A stretch of 27,501 nucleotides of DNA from an uncultured Roseburia sp. (GTDB taxonomy: Bacteria > Bacillota > Clostridia > Lachnospirales > Lachnospiraceae), in contig URJS01000024.1 in the NCBI GenBank assembly GCA_900548205.1, positions 1-27,501 on the forward strand. The letters are read 5' to 3'. How positions within the stretch are numbered: position 1 is the stretch's first letter; every line of letters starts with the position of its first letter. The notes below the pieces were generated by a model. It made no database searches, had not been told where the DNA came from, and saw nothing but the letters and a program-made list of their open reading frames with translations. A program made the position numbers and the translations under genes. This document shows positions 22,913 to 27,501 of this stretch, piece after piece.

Positions 22913-24418
22913 TTAGCTTATGTATTTCTCCAACTGACCGGAAACATCCAGCACGTTTTCCAGCAGTTCACTTGTATTCTTTGCATTTCCAAGATTCTGG
23001 ACACTCAGATCCGCCGCCTGTACCGAGGATGCCGTGACCTCCTCCGTCGTTGCGGAAAGGTGCATGATATTTTCCACAATCTGCGTATTCGCCTCAGACA
23101 GACTGTTTAACATCACATCAATCTCACCAATATCCGAAATCAGCTCATTTACATTCTGATTCATCTCATCAAAGCTCTCTGACGCCATACCGATCATTTC
23201 ATCCTGGGCTCCCGCCGCGTCAACGGAACGTGCCACTGCCTCCGCAGCCATCTGCGCATTGTCCGAAAGCTCGGCTAAAATTGCGGCGATGCTCTCCGTC
23301 TCCTGTCTTGTTTTTTCTGCCAGCTGGCGGATCTCATCTGCCACAACGGCAAAGCCGCGTCCCGCCTCTCCGGCTCTTGCACTCTCGATCGAGGCGTTTA
23401 GGGCAAGCAGATTCGTCTGACTTGAAATTGCAAAAATCGTATCTGCAATGCTTTTCACTGTGCTTGTACGCTCCTGAAGCCTGTGCATGGAATCGGCAAC
23501 CTCTGAATTTGTCGCAGCGATGACCTCCGACTGTTTTTTCAGGTCGCTCATGATCTTTGCACTCTTACTATTTAGTTCCCCGGACTCCTTTGCGACCGTC
23601 ACCATCTGCTCAGAACGTTTTAAGGTTATAGCAATCGAATCCTGAATATTCTGTGTCATTGCTGTCTGCGTCTGAATATTCTCTGCCGTGCTCAAAGTAC
23701 TGTCAGAAATATCCTTCATCACGCCGTTGACAACCTCTGTGGAACTGTTGAGTTCTGTCATGATATTCATCGCGCTCTCTGTTCCCCTGCGCACCTCATC
23801 TGCCACGGATATCACATCATCCAGCAGCTTCTTCTGCACAGCCTCCTTCTCCTCCAAGCTACCTACCATATCCCGGTTAAACATCGAGATGATGTACACT
23901 GTCCACGGAACCAGCACCATCATCAGCGCAATGACAAAATTCGCGTTCCACTGATTCACTGCGGCATCCCCCGTATAAATGCCCAGTGCAAAACACTTGA
24001 CAGCGATGACGATCATATGTAATGCCGTCATGATAGCTGCCGTAGCAATCGAAAGCTTCAGGTCAAAAAATACCATGTAACCGATCAGCGGCACGATCGT
24101 CAAAAACCGCATATGGTAGCTGTCAAATGCGCAGGAGATCAGAAACGTAACAATCAGTGCTCCCGCCATACTCACATAGCGGAGTCTGGCGTCCCCCTTA
24201 TCCTTTAACCACACAACCAGATCCACCAGAAACGATGCGACAGTAATTCCCGAAACCAAAAGCGTATATCCCAGACTTCTCCATCCCGATACGTACCCGT
24301 TAATAATCGACACCAGCACTGCCGCGTAGAACACAACGAATCCGACCATCAAAAACCGGTTGGATCTTTTTAATTGCGCCTCTTTGCTTGCATATAAAAA
24401 CTCTCTTTTTGTCCCCAT
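22913..24418 (-). CDS. Methyl-accepting chemotaxis protein with membrane-embedded N-terminus
   Basis: The 501-aa product starts at the ATG at 24418 after GGGAG (6-nt spacing); a TTG eight codons earlier is less likely. It has six hydrophobic segments in residues 20-180 with almost no extracellular domain, no visible HAMP, then a coiled-coil signalling domain. The CheA/CheW-contact hairpin tip is intact, with AISSQTNLLALNASIESARAG around residues 335-355 and GRGFAVVADEIRQLAEKT after it. It probably senses a membrane or intracellular cue. No flagellar or che genes are near. A strong promoter lies directly upstream, making it the first gene of a likely long operon. Confidence 0.93.
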   Translation of the reverse strand: MGTKREFLYASKEAQLKRSNRFLMVGFVVFYAAVLVSIINGYVSGWRSLGYTLLVSGITVASFLVDLVVWLKDKGDARLRYVSMAGALIVTFLISCAFDSYHMRFLTIVPLIGYMVFFDLKLSIATAAIMTALHMIVIAVKCFALGIYTGDAAVNQWNANFVIALMMVLVPWTVYIISMFNRDMVGSLEEKEAVQKKLLDDVISVADEVRRGTESAMNIMTELNSSTEVVNGVMKDISDSTLSTAENIQTQTAMTQNIQDSIAITLKRSEQMVTVAKESGELNSKSAKIMSDLKKQSEVIAATNSEVADSMHRLQERTSTVKSIADTIFAISSQTNLLALNASIESARAGEAGRGFAVVADEIRQLAEKTRQETESIAAILAELSDNAQMAAEAVARSVDAAGAQDEMIGMASESFDEMNQNVNELISDIGEIDVMLNSLSEANTQIVENIMHLSATTEEVTASSVQAADLSVQNLGNAKNTSELLENVLDVSGQLEKYIS

Positions 24419-24470
24419 ATGATTCTCCCTATCCTTTGTCAATATCCTTAAATTCCTATGTATCTCTTAG

Positions 24471-24499
24471 ATTATACATTTCCCAATTTTAAAAATCAA
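24471..24499 (-). promoter_or_regulatory. Promoter of the MCP operon
   Basis: On the minus strand there is a -35 TTGATT (24499-24494, 4 of 6), a 17-bp spacer and a perfect -10 TATAAT (24476-24471). The TGA stop of the symporter gene lies inside the -35. The predicted start is near 24464, giving a 46-nt leader. Confidence 0.78.
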
Positions 24500-25794
24500 C
24501 TACCTTTTTCAGACAGATCTGCAGCCTGGATTCCCTCTTTTACTTCCTTTTGCAGCAAAAACAGACACAGCAGATTTGGCAGCGCCATCAAAACATTGAA
24601 CAGATCCGCAAGTCCCCACACGATTTCCATCGAAAGCACTGCTCCCAGCCAGACAGAGACCAGATAGCATATCTGATAGACAAAAACGCCACGTTCCCCA
24701 AACAGATAACGCACAGCGGAAACACCATAGACATTCCAGCCGATGATCGTCGCAAACGCGAACAGTGCCAACGACACCGCCAATATTTCCCCGCCGTATG
24801 CCGGAAGCTCCGAAAATGCAGTAAAACATATTTTATCGGCGGAAATGCCGGCGTACTGCACAGGATTTTTTATCATGCTGCTTATGGTCGCCACACCTGT
24901 CACGGCGCACATAACGACGGTATCCCAAAAGGGGCCCGTCATGGAGACGAGCGCCTGACGCACCGCGTCCTTGCTGTCGGATGAAGCAGCCGCCATGGGA
25001 ATCGAACCAAGTCCCGCTTCATTCGTGAAAAGACCGCGCGCCACTCCTGTGCGGACCGCCGTCAGGACAGCGCCTCCCGCCGCACCGCCGACGGCTGCCT
25101 CCCCGCTGAAAGCCGAACGAAAAATCATGCTTACCGTCTGCGGCAGCACCTCAAAATTTTTTCCTATGATCCAGATGCAGCCTCCAAGATACAGCGCACT
25201 CATCAGCGGAACAAGCCAGGTACAGACCTTTGCGATTTTTTGTCTGCCGCCGATGATGACGATCCCCACCATGAGCGCTGCCACGATCCCTATCACATGC
25301 GGCGAAACAACGGCAAGCTCCTCCAACGCCGCACGGATCGAATATGCCTGCACGCTGCTCCCAATGCCAAACGATGCCAGCACGGCAAAGACAGAAAAAA
25401 GAACTGCCAGCCACTTTTGCCCCAATCGCCGCTCCAGCACATACATCGGACCGCCCTCCAGCCGTCCATCCTCTCCCTGCACTCTGTAGCGCATGGAAAG
25501 AAAGCTCTCGGCGTAGCAGGTTGCAATACCAAGAAAGCCTGTCAGCCAGCACCAGAATACTGCTCCCGGACCGCCGATCGCGATCGCTGTTGAGATTCCT
25601 ATGATATTTCCCGTACCGATCGTCGCTGCAAGCGCTGTCGCAAGCGCTGAGTACGGAGACACCCCTTTTCCCGTAAGCGGCTGCGATACGTCGCGTGTGA
25701 GGCTGAGCCGGATTCCAAGCGGAAGCTTTCTTTGAATGATGCCAAGACGAAATGTAAAGTAAAGATGTGTTCCAAACAAGAGCAAAAGCAGCAT
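24496..25794 (-). CDS. Amino acid:cation symporter, AGCS (alanine/glycine) family
   Basis: The 432-aa membrane protein has the AGCS signature ALAATIGTGNIIGISTAI, as well as GTHLYFTFRLG near the start and EAGLGSIPMAAASS. It should import alanine, glycine or related amino acids with Na+ or H+. About ten hydrophobic helices are visible. I chose the ATG at 25794 because GGGAG lies 6 nt before it. The frame stays open 34 codons further, to 25896, but that stretch (FDGRNRPWRVFGSC...) has no ribosome site and is not AGCS-like. The chosen start leaves a slightly short first helix. Confidence 0.92.
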   Translation of the reverse strand: MLLLLLFGTHLYFTFRLGIIQRKLPLGIRLSLTRDVSQPLTGKGVSPYSALATALAATIGTGNIIGISTAIAIGGPGAVFWCWLTGFLGIATCYAESFLSMRYRVQGEDGRLEGGPMYVLERRLGQKWLAVLFSVFAVLASFGIGSSVQAYSIRAALEELAVVSPHVIGIVAALMVGIVIIGGRQKIAKVCTWLVPLMSALYLGGCIWIIGKNFEVLPQTVSMIFRSAFSGEAAVGGAAGGAVLTAVRTGVARGLFTNEAGLGSIPMAAASSDSKDAVRQALVSMTGPFWDTVVMCAVTGVATISSMIKNPVQYAGISADKICFTAFSELPAYGGEILAVSLALFAFATIIGWNVYGVSAVRYLFGERGVFVYQICYLVSVWLGAVLSMEIVWGLADLFNVLMALPNLLCLFLLQKEVKEGIQAADLSEKGS

Positions 25795-25899
25795 GTTCTT
25801 CTCCCTATCCCAAAGACCTTCTGTTGTAAAGTCTATGCCTTCTTTCAATAGGCAAGAACCGAAAACACGCCAGGGCCTGTTCCGTCCGTCAAACACTTC

Positions 25900-27237
25900 T
25901 CACCAACGCGTAATATCCTTTCGCGACGGATTATCGAGACGTCTCCCACGCTCATCAAACCTCGAACCGTGACACGGACAGTCCCAGCTTTTTTCCTGCG
26001 GATTCCACTCCAGCTCACACCCCATATGCGGGCAGCGGGGACGGAAAAAAAGTCCGCGTGCCAAGCCCTTTATGCTCATTCCGACATCCTTAAGCAAATT
26101 TGTGATTCCCGCAGACAGATACAGTCTCTGCGGCGAAAAAAGCCGACGATACGGACTTTTCACTCCGCATATTTCATCCGTCAGGAGCATTGCTGCCACC
26201 ATAGACGACGTCATCCCCCATTTTTGAAAGCCCGTCGCCACATAAAGGTGCGGTGTAAAAACAGAATATCTGCCAATCAGCGGCACTCCGTCATGCGGCA
26301 TGCAATCCTGCGCCGACCAGCGCGCCTCCTCCTTGCACCCAGGAAAATAATATTTTGCTTTTTCCAAGAGCGTATCATACGCACCGCACCGCTTCGCCTC
26401 CCCGGTCCTGTGCCCTGCACCGCCAAACAACAGCAGATCGCCTGACTGACGCAGCGAGATTCCATCCGCATCAATGCCATAATACATCCCATGGATCTTC
26501 GGACAGCCGGAAAGCGCCAGTACATAGCTACGCTCCTGATGCTGACGCAGAAAATAAAAGCCCGGAATATTGAGAAACGGATAATGCGCCGCCACGACAA
26601 TATCCTCTGCCATAAAAACACCGTTTTCTGTGATCACGCGGCTGCCGTACACTGCCTCTGCCATCGTATGCTCTCTGATCTCCAGTTCCGATGCGATAGC
26701 ACGAAGGAACGCAAGGGGTGAAAACTGCGCCTGTCCATGGAAACACAAAATACCCTCGGGTTGAAACGGAAGCTCCGACTCCGTCGTAAATTCCGCCTTG
26801 ATCCCAAGAGCGGCTGCCGCTTTTGCCTCCTCCCTTAAAACAGTCTCCTGCTTCATCGTATACAGATAAGAAGGCGTCCGCACAAAGTCACATACAATAT
26901 TCTTTCGTCCTATCAGCTTCTCATATTCTAAAATCGCCTCCTCATTTGCCTTTGCATAAAGCGCAGCTTTCTTCTTTCCGATTTTTTCAATCAGCGTGCT
27001 GTATTTTATCCCATGCTGGCTCGTAATCTTTGCGGTCGTCCGCTCAGTCTGCCCTGAAGCGATCGTTTCTGCCTCCAGCACCAGAACACGCTTTCCCCTC
27101 TCCTTTAAAAAGCAGGCAGTCAGTAAGCCTGCCATTCCCGCCCCGATCACGATCACATCATAATTACGATTTTCCTCCGGCGGTTTTTTCCCACTGAGAG
27201 GAACTCCCTTTTGCTGCTTTCTCCACAATGATTCCAT
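25900..27237 (-). CDS. FAD-dependent oxidoreductase with C-terminal Rieske [2Fe-2S] domain
   Basis: The 445-aa product has a Rossmann FAD motif VIGAGMAG (GxGxxG at about 32-37), a DAO-type body with GRYSVFTPHLYVATGF near the FAD-closing strand, and a C-terminal Rieske domain. The cluster ligands are C402, H404, C420 and H423 (CPHMGC...CPCHGS). C407 and C422 could form the disulfide seen in bc1-type Rieske proteins. There is no signal peptide. The substrate is unknown; an amine or amino acid oxidoreductase with internal electron transfer to the cluster is plausible. The ATG at 27237 follows a GAGGT site. It is the first gene from the right in the minus-strand array. Confidence 0.92.
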   Translation of the reverse strand: MESLWRKQQKGVPLSGKKPPEENRNYDVIVIGAGMAGLLTACFLKERGKRVLVLEAETIASGQTERTTAKITSQHGIKYSTLIEKIGKKKAALYAKANEEAILEYEKLIGRKNIVCDFVRTPSYLYTMKQETVLREEAKAAAALGIKAEFTTESELPFQPEGILCFHGQAQFSPLAFLRAIASELEIREHTMAEAVYGSRVITENGVFMAEDIVVAAHYPFLNIPGFYFLRQHQERSYVLALSGCPKIHGMYYGIDADGISLRQSGDLLLFGGAGHRTGEAKRCGAYDTLLEKAKYYFPGCKEEARWSAQDCMPHDGVPLIGRYSVFTPHLYVATGFQKWGMTSSMVAAMLLTDEICGVKSPYRRLFSPQRLYLSAGITNLLKDVGMSIKGLARGLFFRPRCPHMGCELEWNPQEKSWDCPCHGSRFDERGRRLDNPSRKDITRW

Positions 27238-27501
27238 AAAAGACCTCGATTTCCATTTCTTAGTCCTAGTATGCGCAAAGAATTCGCAGGTATACCCTGT
27301 GCATGGAGTTATTCTGCCGCCTTAGGCGCCATTTGCGGCAATACTTTCCTCTCATGCGTGTGCGTATCATCGCACAAATTGCTTTTTTGTTCTTGGAAAA
27401 TTTCTATGAACTAACAAAAGTGTGCTTCGCACACTCCCGCGCCCCCATAAACTGCAAAGGAAGCACACTTTTGCCGCGCCGAGCATGATTGCGAAGCAAT
27501 A
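27238..27501. other. Right-edge intergenic region rich in inverted repeats
   Basis: No credible gene is visible. The stretch holds the leader of the FAD gene (no clear promoter found), a weak hairpin 27359-27364/27371-27376 followed by AAATTGCTTTTTT, and the palindromic cluster listed separately. The element may continue beyond the right edge. Confidence 0.6.
27415..27500. repeat. Nested palindromic element (possible dispersed repeat)
   Basis: Arms 27415-27428 and 27460-27473 are exact reverse complements (14 bp, 31-nt spacer). The left arm also belongs to a second hairpin, AGTGTGC/GCACACT at 27419-27425/27429-27435 with a TTC loop. A third hairpin, ATTGC/GCAAT with a GAA loop, is at 27488-27500. 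The competing stems and shared TTCG/CGAA-rich tips look like a REP- or MITE-like intergenic unit. There is no transposase nearby. Confidence 0.6.

Noticed and set aside
24971..25489. Plus-strand open frame of 172 codons.
   Set aside because: Reverse image of the AGCS symporter gene with low-complexity composition.
27303..27488. Plus-strand frame of 61 codons at the right edge.
   Set aside because: It runs through the palindromic repeats, has no ribosome site and resembles no family.

Overview
The window looks like a chromosomal segment from a Clostridia bacterium, most likely of the family Lachnospiraceae (moderate GC, gut type). The evidence is the 5' end of a 16S rRNA gene typical of that group, a PPi-type phosphofructokinase, clpC and radA close together, strong AGGAGG-type ribosome sites, and consensus TTGACA/TATAAT promoters with 17-bp spacers. 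Nearly every gene is on the minus strand. The exceptions are a small antitoxin-like gene near 2.2 kb and pfp near 12 kb. I see no phage, IS element, tRNA or CRISPR array.

Left end (1-3.1 kb): the start of 16S rRNA runs off the left edge, behind a hairpin-rich leader and two tandem promoters. radA lies upstream of it. Diverging from radA is a short RNA leader that ends in an intrinsic terminator, then a Phd/YefM-like antitoxin gene without a toxin. A 20-bp bidirectional terminator follows, and then a 136-aa conserved protein with its own promoter and 5' UTR hairpin.

Surface and proteolysis block (3.1-9.9 kb): one strong promoter at 9.84 kb drives three minus-strand genes. They encode a secreted multidomain glucosaminidase with a C-terminal type I dockerin, a membrane-anchored protein with an N-terminal cohesin-like domain and an acidic cytoplasmic tail, and ClpC. 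A dockerin enzyme next to a cohesin-like anchor suggests a cell-wall hydrolase held at the membrane by a cellulosome-type interaction. This is the most interesting candidate system in the window.

Middle (9.9-15.95 kb): a radical SAM protein of the PflA-like type, a small HAD phosphatase translationally coupled to a two-helix membrane protein, and pfp, which points the other way and overlaps the 3' end of an esterase gene by 26 bp. The esterase closes a three-gene operon with a condensation-fold acyltransferase and a zinc-ribbon membrane protein, led by its own TATAAT promoter. This could be an undescribed acyl-transfer/hydrolysis module.

Right part (16-24.5 kb): a probable long operon from one promoter at 24.48 kb: a membrane-embedded methyl-accepting protein, a YitT-family protein, a YtcJ-like amidohydrolase, a DUF368 (PopT-type) polyprenyl-phosphate transporter, and a heterodimeric ABC exporter with one degenerate ATPase half. 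Upstream are an AGCS amino-acid:cation symporter and a FAD oxidoreductase with a C-terminal Rieske domain. The right edge holds nested inverted repeats that probably belong to a dispersed palindromic element.
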